Shown in pieces: positions 1 through 6,723 of a stretch of 10,728 nucleotides of DNA (positions are counted from its first letter, which is position 1; each line of letters begins with the position of its first letter). The stretch is from Caldithrix sp. (GTDB lineage: Bacteria; Zhuqueibacterota; Zhuqueibacteria; Oceanimicrobiales; Oceanimicrobiaceae): assembly GCA_004357015.1 (NCBI GenBank), contig SMXE01000034.1:1-10728 (forward strand), written 5' to 3'. The notes beneath the pieces are model-generated. The model did no database searches and was not told the DNA's origin. It saw nothing but the letters and a program-made list of their open reading frames with translations. The position numbers and the translations under genes were made by a program.

Positions 1-876
1 CTTTATAAGGAAAGCCGCGCCCGGCCGGCAGGCCTGATTGCAGCAAAACAGTTGCACGGCAAAGCGCTTTCTTTTAACAACCTGATCGATGTTGGCGCAG
101 CGTTGGGTATGGTGCAGGCGTTTTCGGAGCCGTGCGTCGCAATTGTCAAACACACCAACCCGTGTGGCGTGGCCACGGCTGCGTCCCTGACGGAAGCATA
201 CCAGAAAGCAAAAGCCACAGACCCGGTGTCCTCGTTTGGCGGCATCGTTGGCCTGAACCGGCCTGCAGATGCAGCAGTTGCGCGTGCGATCTCTGAGGTT
301 TTCACAGAAGTGGTCATCGCGCCTGATTTTGAGGCGGAAGCGCTGGAAATTCTGCAAGCGAAAAAAAATCTGCGGCTGCTTGCATTGCCTGAGTTCGAGC
401 GCAGAGCTGCCGGTTTCGACGTGAAGCAAGTGGCCGGTGGTTTGCTGTTGCAGGATCAAGATTTCTTCGATCTCAACGATATAGAATTTAGGGTGGTCTC
501 AAAAAGGCAGCCGACGGACCAGGAGTGGCAAGCTCTGAAATTCGGCTGGCGTGTCTGTAAGTGGGTGAAATCCAACGCAATCGTCTATGCGCACGCCGAC
601 CGAACCATCGGTGTGGGCGCCGGACAAATGTCGAGAGTGGACGCGTCACGGCTTGCGGCCGAGAAGGCGCAGCGGATGGGTCTCAGCCTCAAAGGTACGG
701 CGCTGGCTTCGGACGCGTTTTTTCCGTTCCGGGACGGCGTGGACGTGGCCGCGGAGCACGGTGCAACCGCCATCATTCAACCCGGCGGCTCGGTGCGGGA
801 CCATGAAGTTGTGCAGGCCGTTGACGAGCACAGCATGGCTATGGTGTTTACCGGAGTTCGCCACTTTCGCCATTAG
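1..876 (+). CDS. purH: PurH, C-terminal part (AICAR transformylase domain), 5' end outside the window
   Basis: This is the 3' part of the bifunctional AICAR formyltransferase/IMP cyclohydrolase, which performs the last two steps of de novo IMP synthesis in the cytoplasm. The frame is open from base 1 to the TAG at 874-876, giving 291 codons, so the first in-frame TTG at 52 is not the real start. The visible part corresponds to the transformylase domain; the N-terminal cyclohydrolase domain is missing because of the window edge. Family motifs seen in order are [20 protein letters not shown] (with the catalytic Lys-His pair), [63 protein letters not shown] and the typical ending GVRHFRH. Nothing looks broken. 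The mreB start lies 90 nt downstream on the same strand, and purH before mreB is an order I recall from Bacteroidota and relatives. Confidence 0.96.
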   Translation, partial: LYKESRARPAGLIAAKQLHGKALSFNNLIDVGAALGMVQAFSEPCVAIVKHTNPCGVATAASLTEAYQKAKATDPVSSFGGIVGLNRPADAAVARAISEVFTEVVIAPDFEAEALEILQAKKNLRLLALPEFERRAAGFDVKQVAGGLLLQDQDFFDLNDIEFRVVSKRQPTDQEWQALKFGWRVCKWVKSNAIVYAHADRTIGVGAGQMSRVDASRLAAEKAQRMGLSLKGTALASDAFFPFRDGVDVAAEHGATAIIQPGGSVRDHEVVQAVDEHSMAMVFTGVRHFRH

Positions 877-951
877 GGGTTGATTTTTGCGCTAAATAAC
901 ACGATGTTCTCTTTTTCACGTTGTTACTGCGGTTGCGCCGCGCCAGGAAAT

Positions 952-957
952 AGGAAG
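952..957 (+). promoter_or_regulatory. Shine-Dalgarno of mreB
   Basis: AGGAAG lies 9 nt before ATG 967. It supports ATG 967 over the in-frame upstream candidates TTG 880 and ATG 904, which would add 29 or 21 residues of Cys-rich, non-MreB-like sequence and have no comparable ribosome binding site. Confidence 0.6.
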
Positions 958-966
958 ATTCAGACT

Positions 967-2016
967 ATGGAAGAAAACCACAAACCGGAAACGTTCTGGA
1001 GCAAGCTTTTTCTCAACGACATCGCCATCGATCTCGGAACGGCCAACACACTGGTCTACGTCAAGGGACGCGGTATCCTGATCAACGAGCCGTCCATCGT
1101 GGCCATTCGCAAGAATGACCAGGAAATCATGGCGTACGGCAGTGCCGCCAAAACCATGATGGGCCGGACGCCGGGCGATCTGAGCACTGTCCGGCCTTTA
1201 AAGGACGGCGTGATCGCTGACTTTGATTTGGCCGAAAAAATGATTCGCCATTTCATCCGCAGTGTGCAGACCAGCCGTTTAATTCGGCCGCGTATCGCGG
1301 TCTGTATCCCGTCCGGCATCACGGAAGTTGAAAGACGAGCCGTGCGCGACTCTGCGGAGCACGCCGGCGGCCGTGAAATCTACCTGATTCAGGAGCCGAT
1401 GGCGGCAGCGCTGGGTGTCAATCTCCCCATTGAGGAGCCGGTGGGCAGCATGGTTATCGACATCGGCGGCGGCACCACGGAAATTGCAGTCATCTCGCTC
1501 TCGGGAATTGTCACGGACATCTCCATTCGCATCGGCGGCGACGAGATGGACGAAGCGATCATCCAGTATTTCAAGAAAGCCTACAACTTGCTGATCGGCG
1601 AAAACACAGCCGAAGCGATCAAAATAACCATGGGGTCGGCGGCGCCGTACAAGACTGAAGACGTCAAAATGGTGAAAGGCCGCGACCTCGTGGATGGCAT
1701 TCCCAAGACCGTCAAGGTGCATTCCAAAGAAATTCAGGAGGCGCTTTCGGAGTCGGTGGGTTACATCGTGGATGCCGTTAAGCTTTGTCTGGAGCGAACG
1801 CCGCCGGAATTGGCGTCCGACATCTTAGACCGGGGTATTGTACTCACCGGAGGCGGCGCCCTGCTTAAAGGCCTGGACGAGCGACTTCGCATCGACACAG
1901 AGCTGCCCATCATCGTGGCTGACGATCCACTCACCTGTGTGGTGCTTGGCACCGGCAAGATATTCGACAATCTCAGCAACTACCAAAAAATCTTGAGCAC
2001 AACCAGACGTTACTGA
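967..2016 (+). CDS. mreB: Rod shape-determining protein MreB (bacterial actin)
   Basis: MreB polymerises on the inner face of the cytoplasmic membrane and directs side-wall peptidoglycan synthesis by the Rod complex. The product is 349 residues, the usual MreB length. Actin-fold nucleotide-binding signatures are visible: phosphate-1 DLGTANT at residues 22-28, phosphate-2 DIGGGTTE at 165-172, and the adenosine motif TGGGALLKGLDERL starting at 294. The family segments RPLKDGVIADFDLAEKMI, CIPSGITEVERRAV and IQEPMAAALG are also present. ATG 967 is chosen because AGGAAG sits 9 nt upstream and because MreB proteins start shortly before the DLGT motif; the longer open frame back to 880 is not MreB-like. 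The stop is separated from the mreC ATG by one base, so translational coupling with mreC is likely. No defect is seen. Confidence 0.97.
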   Translation: MEENHKPETFWSKLFLNDIAIDLGTANTLVYVKGRGILINEPSIVAIRKNDQEIMAYGSAAKTMMGRTPGDLSTVRPLKDGVIADFDLAEKMIRHFIRSVQTSRLIRPRIAVCIPSGITEVERRAVRDSAEHAGGREIYLIQEPMAAALGVNLPIEEPVGSMVIDIGGGTTEIAVISLSGIVTDISIRIGGDEMDEAIIQYFKKAYNLLIGENTAEAIKITMGSAAPYKTEDVKMVKGRDLVDGIPKTVKVHSKEIQEALSESVGYIVDAVKLCLERTPPELASDILDRGIVLTGGGALLKGLDERLRIDTELPIIVADDPLTCVVLGTGKIFDNLSNYQKILSTTRRY

Positions 2017-2017
2017 G

Positions 2018-2818
2018 ATGCGGCTGCTAAACGAATGGCTGGTCCACCGTCGGGATTTGCTGGCGCTGTTTGGCGGCATCTTCTTTTCACTCGTTTTGCT
2101 ATTGTCCAACGACTCACGGCAGGTTCATGCCGTTCGAAGCTGGGCCTTCGCAGGTTTCGGTTACATACTGGATCAGATGGAAGTCGTCAGCAGGTACCGC
2201 GGCGTGCACGAAGAGAATCAGTGGCTGCGACAAGAGACAGCAGCACTAATGCTGGAAAGTGCGCAGCTTCAGGAGGCGATGGAGGAAAACCGCCGTTTGC
2301 GTGCGCTTTTGGATTTTAAGGAGAGGAGTGCCCTCGAACTCATTCCGGCCAAAGTGCTTGGTAAGGATGAGAACGGCTTCATCAACGCCATTTTTCTGGG
2401 TGCCGGCAGCCTCGATAGTTTGAAGAAAAATATGGCTGTGGTTACATCGCAAGGGTTGGTCGGGAAAATATATCAAGTTGGGAACCACAATTCGACGGCT
2501 CAGCTTTTGTTAGACCGGAATTTCAGGGTGGGTGCCGTGGTGCAGCGCAGCCGCGTAGCCGGCATCATAAGATGGAACTCAGGCAACCAAGTAGTGTTGG
2601 CGGAGGTGCCAAAACGCTCTGATATCAAGAAGGGCGATGTGATTGTGACGTCCAGTCTGAGCACGATTTTCCCCGGAGGGCTCGATATCGGACACGTAAC
2701 CGGCGTAAGTGAGGAAAACCAGAGCATGTTTATGGATATCGAGGTCGCCCCTGCAGTCGACTTTGGCAAACTGGAAGAAGTGTTCATGGTCAGAGTACGG
2801 CCACTGCTGGACAACTGA
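2018..2818 (+). CDS. mreC: Rod shape-determining protein MreC
   Basis: MreC is a single-pass inner-membrane protein whose periplasmic part binds and activates PBP2 in the Rod complex. The 266-residue product has a short basic N-terminus, one membrane segment at about residues 15-32 (LLALFGGIFFSLVLLLS), a Glu/Gln/Leu-rich coiled coil at about 60-100 (VHEENQWLRQETAAL to RRLRALLDFKE), and then the two-lobed beta domain. Recognisable beta-domain segments are VTSQGLVGKI, LLLDRNFRVGAVVQRSR, KKGDVIVTSSLSTIFPGGL and the late VAPAVDFGKLEEVFMV. ATG 2018 follows the mreB stop by one base. Length and domain order are normal for the family. Confidence 0.95.
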   Translation: MRLLNEWLVHRRDLLALFGGIFFSLVLLLSNDSRQVHAVRSWAFAGFGYILDQMEVVSRYRGVHEENQWLRQETAALMLESAQLQEAMEENRRLRALLDFKERSALELIPAKVLGKDENGFINAIFLGAGSLDSLKKNMAVVTSQGLVGKIYQVGNHNSTAQLLLDRNFRVGAVVQRSRVAGIIRWNSGNQVVLAEVPKRSDIKKGDVIVTSSLSTIFPGGLDIGHVTGVSEENQSMFMDIEVAPAVDFGKLEEVFMVRVRPLLDN

Positions 2819-2824
2819 GATTTG

Positions 2825-3304
2825 ATGCCGGTTCTCTCCTATTTTTTCATTTTCGCTGCTGCAATCATCCTCCAACTGACCGTGATTCCTCTCTTTTCAG
2901 TTCAGGAAGTTGCTCCCAATTTAATTCTCATTGCGGTTGTCTCTGTGACCTTGCTGCGTGGGAAAGTAGTGGGAATTATGTGCGGTTTTTTCGCAGGAGT
3001 TTGTTTCGATTTTTTTGGTACGGGATTCGTTGGTATTTCGTCCTTAACAAATACACTGGCTGCTTTCATCGCTGGCTTCTGGGCCGGCGAACAATTCGAC
3101 AGGCGGATGACTATCATTCTCGGCCCGTTGTTTGCATCGATTTTCGTGCATGATTTTTTTTATTACAACATTTTGCGTATCGGCGCATCTGTTGGCTTTT
3201 GGAAGACGCTCTTCAGGCATATCTTTCCGAATACCGTCTACACGCTTGTATTTATGATGATGATTTATATGCTTTTGCCCAAATCTCCGCTGGGAAGAAG
3301 GTGA
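2825..3304 (+). CDS. mreD: Rod shape-determining protein MreD
   Basis: MreD is a small polytopic inner-membrane subunit of the Rod complex that works with MreC. The 159-residue product is almost wholly hydrophobic, with about five membrane segments (roughly residues 3-24, 31-60, 70-88, 96-116 and 133-152) and the MreD-like stretches APNLILIAVVSVTLLRGKVVG and GFFAGVCFDFF. Assignment rests on this pattern, the length and the position between mreC and mrdA, because MreD sequences are poorly conserved. The start is taken as ATG 2825. A TTG directly before it (2822) is also in frame and would add one residue. The mreC stop is only six bases upstream and no strong ribosome binding site is visible, so coupling to mreC is likely. 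Confidence 0.9.
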   Translation: MPVLSYFFIFAAAIILQLTVIPLFSVQEVAPNLILIAVVSVTLLRGKVVGIMCGFFAGVCFDFFGTGFVGISSLTNTLAAFIAGFWAGEQFDRRMTIILGPLFASIFVHDFFYYNILRIGASVGFWKTLFRHIFPNTVYTLVFMMMIYMLLPKSPLGRR

Positions 3305-3323
3305 GCTGTAAGGCATTGCTTTG

Positions 3324-5102
3324 ATGGTGCATGAATACCAAAACCTCCGGCGAGTCTACCTTGGCATAGCGATCGGGCTGTTTATAATCTTGGTAGCAAG
3401 ATTGGCTTACCTTCAGATCTTTAGCTGGGACACCTACTATCGTGAATCGGAGAGAAATCGCGTCAGAGACGTTGTGATCGAGGCGCCGCGTGGCTTGCTC
3501 CTGGACCGGAATGGTGAAATCATGGTCGATAACCGGCCAGCCTACTCGGTTTCCGTCATCCCTTATGAGTTTCTAGAATCGCAAAGTGCCACAAGTCTCC
3601 TCGCTTCCATTTTGAATGAAAGCTCCGTGGAGTTGGTGAAGGCCGTGCGGAAGGAAAAGATCGGAAATTTTTCGGCTGTCAAAGTGAAGCGGCATATAGA
3701 CTTCAGCGTGCTTAGCAGCATTGAAGAGTACCGACTTGACTTGCCCGGCGTTTTCTACGCTGTGGATTCCAAGCGCTACTATCCCGCGGGGATTCGCGCG
3801 CCTCACTTGTTTGGCTATCTCAGCGAAATTACCAGGGACGAACTTTCGCAGGTGGAAGATCGGGAGTACCGGATGGGCGACCTCATTGGCAAGAACGGCA
3901 TCGAAATAATATATGAGCCTTATCTCAGAGGCCAGTCTGGCGTCAAATACATCGAAGTAGATGTGCTCGGCAGAGAGGTTCGGGAATTGCCTGAGCTGGC
4001 GGGAAGTTCACCGCAGTCGGGCAAGAATCTTTATATGACCATCGATGCCGATGTTCAGCGCTATCTTGAAAAAGCGATGGAGGGCAAAAGAGGAGCGGCA
4101 GTGGTGCTCGATCCCAGCAACGGTGAAGTGCTCGCCATTATGAGCAAACCAGACTACGACCCGGAAATCTTTTCGAATCCGCTTACTCCTGAAATCTGGA
4201 GTGCCCTGATCAACAATGAAGAACACCCGCTTTACAACCGCGCCTGTCAGAGCCTCTATCCGCCGGGTTCAATCTACAAGCTGGTGTTGGCTGCGGCCGG
4301 ACTGGAAACGGGCCTGATCGATCTGGAGGAGACGGTCACCTGTTACGGTTCCTATCGGCTTGGCCGGCGGCAATTCAAATGCTGGAAAGAAAAGGGACAC
4401 GGTGAAGTCAATCTGTTAGATGCCATTCAACAGTCGTGTAATGTCTATTTTTATAAAAAGGGATTGGATGTGGGACTGGCGAATTGGTCGAAATTTTCCC
4501 GGTTTTTCCGATTTGGTTCAAAGACCGGGATAGACCTGCCGAATGAGGGCTCCGGGCTGGTCCCGGATGCGGTCTACTTTGATGCGAAGTATGGCGTGAA
4601 GAAGTGGACGCGGGGGCTGACCCTGAACTTGGCAGTGGGGCAGGGCGAGCTCCTGACGACGCCGTTGCAGATGGCGTACTTCGCGATGATTGTCGGGAAT
4701 GAGGGTACCGCTTTCCGGCCACATCTGGTGAGAAAGATAGAGGATCCGAACACAGGTGAAAGCATCGAACCGGGGCGCGAGCGCCGGCAAATAGTAGGCA
4801 TTTCAAAAAGCACCTACAGAACTATCAAGCAAGGCATGTACCTGGTGGTGAACGGACCGCATGGCACCGGGCGGGCATCCTGGGTGCGCGGCCTGAATGT
4901 TTGTGGCAAGACGGGCACAGCTCAGAATCCGCACGGCAACAGCCACGCCTGGTTTATCGGTTTTGCCCCAAAAGACAATCCCAAGATCGCTTTCTGTGTC
5001 ATGGTGGAAAATGGCGGTGGTGGCGGCGCAGTGGCCGCACCAATTGCGCGTGGCATTTTGACGACCTATTTTAGAGACAACCAACTTGCACTTGGTCAGT
5101 GA
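3324..5102 (+). CDS. mrdA: Penicillin-binding protein 2 (PBP2), elongation transpeptidase
   Basis: This is the class B penicillin-binding protein that crosslinks new peptidoglycan in the side wall, paired with the RodA glycosyltransferase. The 592-residue product has an N-terminal membrane anchor at about 10-32, a pedestal/dimerisation domain starting with APRGLLLDRNGEIMVDNRPA (around residues 54-73) and containing GKNGIEIIYEPYLRG, then a C-terminal transpeptidase domain. The catalytic motifs are complete: SxxK as PPGSIYK with nucleophile Ser316 and Lys319, SxN as Ser371-Cys-Asn373, and KTGT as Lys529-Thr532. SIYK in place of the commoner STFK is a mild variation. ATG 3324 has TAAGG (3308-3312) 11 nt upstream; an in-frame TTG at 3321 would add one residue. 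Only 19 nt separate it from mreD. Confidence 0.96.
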   Translation: MVHEYQNLRRVYLGIAIGLFIILVARLAYLQIFSWDTYYRESERNRVRDVVIEAPRGLLLDRNGEIMVDNRPAYSVSVIPYEFLESQSATSLLASILNESSVELVKAVRKEKIGNFSAVKVKRHIDFSVLSSIEEYRLDLPGVFYAVDSKRYYPAGIRAPHLFGYLSEITRDELSQVEDREYRMGDLIGKNGIEIIYEPYLRGQSGVKYIEVDVLGREVRELPELAGSSPQSGKNLYMTIDADVQRYLEKAMEGKRGAAVVLDPSNGEVLAIMSKPDYDPEIFSNPLTPEIWSALINNEEHPLYNRACQSLYPPGSIYKLVLAAAGLETGLIDLEETVTCYGSYRLGRRQFKCWKEKGHGEVNLLDAIQQSCNVYFYKKGLDVGLANWSKFSRFFRFGSKTGIDLPNEGSGLVPDAVYFDAKYGVKKWTRGLTLNLAVGQGELLTTPLQMAYFAMIVGNEGTAFRPHLVRKIEDPNTGESIEPGRERRQIVGISKSTYRTIKQGMYLVVNGPHGTGRASWVRGLNVCGKTGTAQNPHGNSHAWFIGFAPKDNPKIAFCVMVENGGGGGAVAAPIARGILTTYFRDNQLALGQ

Positions 5103-5130
5103 CCGCAAGGTATTGCCGGCAGAAGGCGCA

Positions 5131-5184
5131 ATGGCAACGAAAAGATTGAAAGTGAGAAACTTTGAGCGCTATTCGGAATTTTGA
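5131..5184 (+). other. Possible short leader reading frame overlapping the rodA start
   Basis: An ATG at 5131 with a good Shine-Dalgarno (AGAAGG, 5121-5126, 4 nt spacing) opens a 17-codon frame, MATKRLKVRNFERYSEF, ending at TGA 5182-5184. It lies between mrdA and rodA and overlaps the rodA TTG start at 5162 by 23 nt in another frame. It may help load ribosomes for the weak TTG start by coupling, or may mark the original rodA N-terminus separated by a frameshift. It may also be chance. Nothing in the peptide is recognisable except RNF, which also occurs near the start of RodA here. Confidence 0.3.
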
Positions 5185-6370
5185 CGTCGGACTGGTCATA
5201 GCCGTCGTACTTCTGATTACCTTCGGATTGACCGCAATCTACAGCGCGACCTACGTGGGCGAGAAACAAACCGAGTTCACCAAGCAATTGCTCTGGGCCG
5301 TGCTGGGCCTAGTGGTGCTTACTGCCGTCGTGGTGACGCCGTTAAAATCTTACTATAAGAATGCATATCTGCTCTACGGGCTTTCCGTGATTCTGCTGGT
5401 GGTCGTGCTCTTTGTCGGCAAGGGCGCGGGTACCCGAAGGTGGATTGCCCTGGGTCCGGCCTGGATTCAACCGGCTGAGTTTGCTAAGATCGGCACTTTG
5501 CTGGCGTTGAGCCGCTATCTGAGCAACGAGCACAGAAAGCTTGACAATTTGCGCGAGCTGACGGTCGCCTTTGCCATCGCTTTTGTGCCTCTGGCGCTTG
5601 TCATGAAGCAACCCGACCTTGGCTCGGCACTGGTGTTTCTGGCTTTGGTCTTGCCTGTTCTGCATTGGGCTGGCCTGTCCCCGGCGATCTTGTTTGTTCT
5701 CCTGGCACCACTGGCAAGTCTGCTTAGCGCGTTCAATTACTACTCTTTCCTGATCGTTATGATCCTGCTCAGCGTCACGTTTTTGCTCTGCCAGCGCGGC
5801 CTGACTTTCTTCCTGGTCAATTTCATCATCAATATTGGCGTGGGCATCTTGACGCCGATCGTGTGGAATCTTCTGAAGGAATATCAAAAGAACCGGATAC
5901 TTACATTCTTGGGGTTGGTAAGAGACCCGCATGGGCTTGGCTACCAGGTCATCCAGTCAAAAGTCGCCATTGGTTCCGGCGGTCTGTTAGGCAAAGGGTT
6001 CCTTGATGGCACACAGACCCACCTGAGATTTCTGCCCGAACAGCATACCGATTTCATATTCTGTGTCATTGGCGAGGAATTCGGCTTCATTGGCGTGTTT
6101 CTGGTGCTTGCTCTGTTTTTTTACCTCGTGGTGAAAGGAATCCGCATCTCCACCAGTGTCAAAAGCAAGTTTTCGAGCGTGGTGGTTTTTGGCGCCACAA
6201 TAATATTTCTGTTTCAGATTTTTGTCAACATCGGCATGACCGTGGGCATCATGCCGGTCACCGGGCTGCCGCTGCCATTCTTGAGTTATGGCGGCTCTTC
6301 GCTGCTCGCCAACCTCATTCTCGTTGGGTTGATCCTCAACGCTTCGCGCAAAAGGTTTGAGTACTTGTAA
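5162..6370 (+). CDS. rodA: RodA, SEDS-family peptidoglycan glycosyltransferase
   Basis: RodA polymerises lipid II into glycan strands during elongation, in complex with PBP2 encoded just upstream. The 402-residue product is highly hydrophobic, with about ten membrane segments. SEDS landmarks include GAGTRRWIALGPAWIQPAEF (Trp94), KQPDLGSALVF, GLGYQVIQSKVAIGSGG, FLPEQHTDFIF, GEEFGFIG and the C-terminal LPLPFLSYGGSSLLANL. Asp297 in the HTDFIF motif corresponds to the essential catalytic Asp of characterised RodA proteins. The start must be TTG 5162: an in-frame TGA lies at 5153-5155 and no ATG or GTG occurs before the conserved N-terminal sequence. A purine-rich GTGAG at 5152-5156 may act as ribosome binding site. 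The gap to mrdA is 59 nt and holds a short overlapping reading frame. No terminator hairpin follows directly. Confidence 0.95.
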   Translation: MSAIRNFDVGLVIAVVLLITFGLTAIYSATYVGEKQTEFTKQLLWAVLGLVVLTAVVVTPLKSYYKNAYLLYGLSVILLVVVLFVGKGAGTRRWIALGPAWIQPAEFAKIGTLLALSRYLSNEHRKLDNLRELTVAFAIAFVPLALVMKQPDLGSALVFLALVLPVLHWAGLSPAILFVLLAPLASLLSAFNYYSFLIVMILLSVTFLLCQRGLTFFLVNFIINIGVGILTPIVWNLLKEYQKNRILTFLGLVRDPHGLGYQVIQSKVAIGSGGLLGKGFLDGTQTHLRFLPEQHTDFIFCVIGEEFGFIGVFLVLALFFYLVVKGIRISTSVKSKFSSVVVFGATIIFLFQIFVNIGMTVGIMPVTGLPLPFLSYGGSSLLANLILVGLILNASRKRFEYL

Positions 6371-6412
6371 AGTTGTGTATTTATGGAGCGTATGTCTTTC
6401 ATGTCGTAACTG

Positions 6413-6601
6413 TTCAGCTTTTAGCTGTTGGCTCTTAGCTGCTGCCCTTGAGCTTGCTGATTAGGTTATTTATCATCTTTTGTTCTTTGTTTAACTGAGC
6501 CCGAATTATTCTTATACCTTCATCTGTTCGGAGTCCTGAAGTCTCTCATTGTGTGCAACCCAGTTATGAACATGGCCAACAGCTAAAGGCCAATAGCTGA
6601 A
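6413..6601. repeat. Miniature repeat element bounded by imperfect inverted repeats
   Basis: The left arm (6413-6432) reads TTCAGCTTTTAGCTGTTGGC. The right arm (6575-6601), read on the minus strand, is TTCAGCT, then ATTGGCC, then TTTAGCTGTTGGC: the same 20 bases with 7 inserted. A further related unit (TTAGCTGCTGCC) lies at 6435-6446. The arms enclose about 140 bp that carry a broken reading frame on the minus strand. Arms built from repeated AGCTG/TTGGC words are, as I recall, common around four-helix-bundle genes in several phyla. No transposase or clear target-site duplication is seen. Confidence 0.55.
6435..6549 (-). pseudogene. Remnant of a four-helix-bundle (23S rRNA IVS-type) gene, middle deleted
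   Basis: Read on the minus strand, an ATG at 6549 gives MRDFRTPNR before a stop at 6522-6520. MRDFR followed by a short helix is a frequent N-terminus of the small four-helix-bundle protein family (TIGR02436 type). A second frame, shifted by one base and open from 6545, ends EGIRIIRAQLNKEQK then MINNLISKLKGSS before TAA at 6437-6435. That resembles the family's last helix, which often reads KMLxxLIxxLK just before the stop. The family is usually about 115-125 residues, so some 80 codons would be missing and the frame is shifted. An in-frame ATG at 6573, abutting the right repeat arm, would extend the N-terminus by eight residues. Resemblance is from memory and no search was run. The 115 bp could instead be non-coding repeat sequence. 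Confidence 0.42.
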
Positions 6602-6657
6602 GAGGTATTCTGTGTCAGTTGTACGCATCGTACGTCAAAATCCAGTCAAGAATTGCC

Positions 6658-6686
6658 TTGACTTTTAGGGTCGCGAGTGATAAATT
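6658..6686 (+). promoter_or_regulatory. Sigma70-type promoter for the barrel protein gene
   Basis: A TTGACT -35 box (6658-6663) is followed after exactly 17 nt by TAAATT (6681-6686) as the -10 box. Transcription would begin near 6693, about 30 nt before ATG 6724. This supports the short form of the downstream protein, since the longer open frame from TTG 6619 would cover the promoter. The bases TAAATTTA also partly resemble the Bacteroidota -7 element (TAnnTTTG). Confidence 0.55.
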
Positions 6687-6723
6687 TAAATCAATAATAT
6701 TACTCGGACTTACGGGGCTTGTA

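Noticed and set aside
880..966. An N-terminal extension of MreB from TTG 880 or ATG 904
   Set aside because: The extra residues are not MreB-like, there is no ribosome binding site, and ATG 967 has AGGAAG at good spacing and gives the normal length.
5342..5932. A 196-codon open frame on the minus strand, opposite rodA
   Set aside because: It is antisense to a conserved membrane protein gene and its product is Gln/Arg-rich, low in hydrophobic order and resembles no family. It is a by-product of rodA codon use.
6413..6601. Reading the inverted repeat as a transcription terminator for rodA
   Set aside because: The arms are separated by about 140 nt and no T-run follows, so it does not have the form of an intrinsic terminator.
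6621..6633. Short palindrome GTACG-CAT-CGTAC upstream of the promoter, considered as an operator
   Set aside because: Five-base arms are too short to separate from chance and no second copy or regulator gene is nearby.
6619..6723. A 35-residue extension of the barrel protein from TTG 6619
   Set aside because: It would put the signal peptide inside the protein and overlap a consensus-like promoter.
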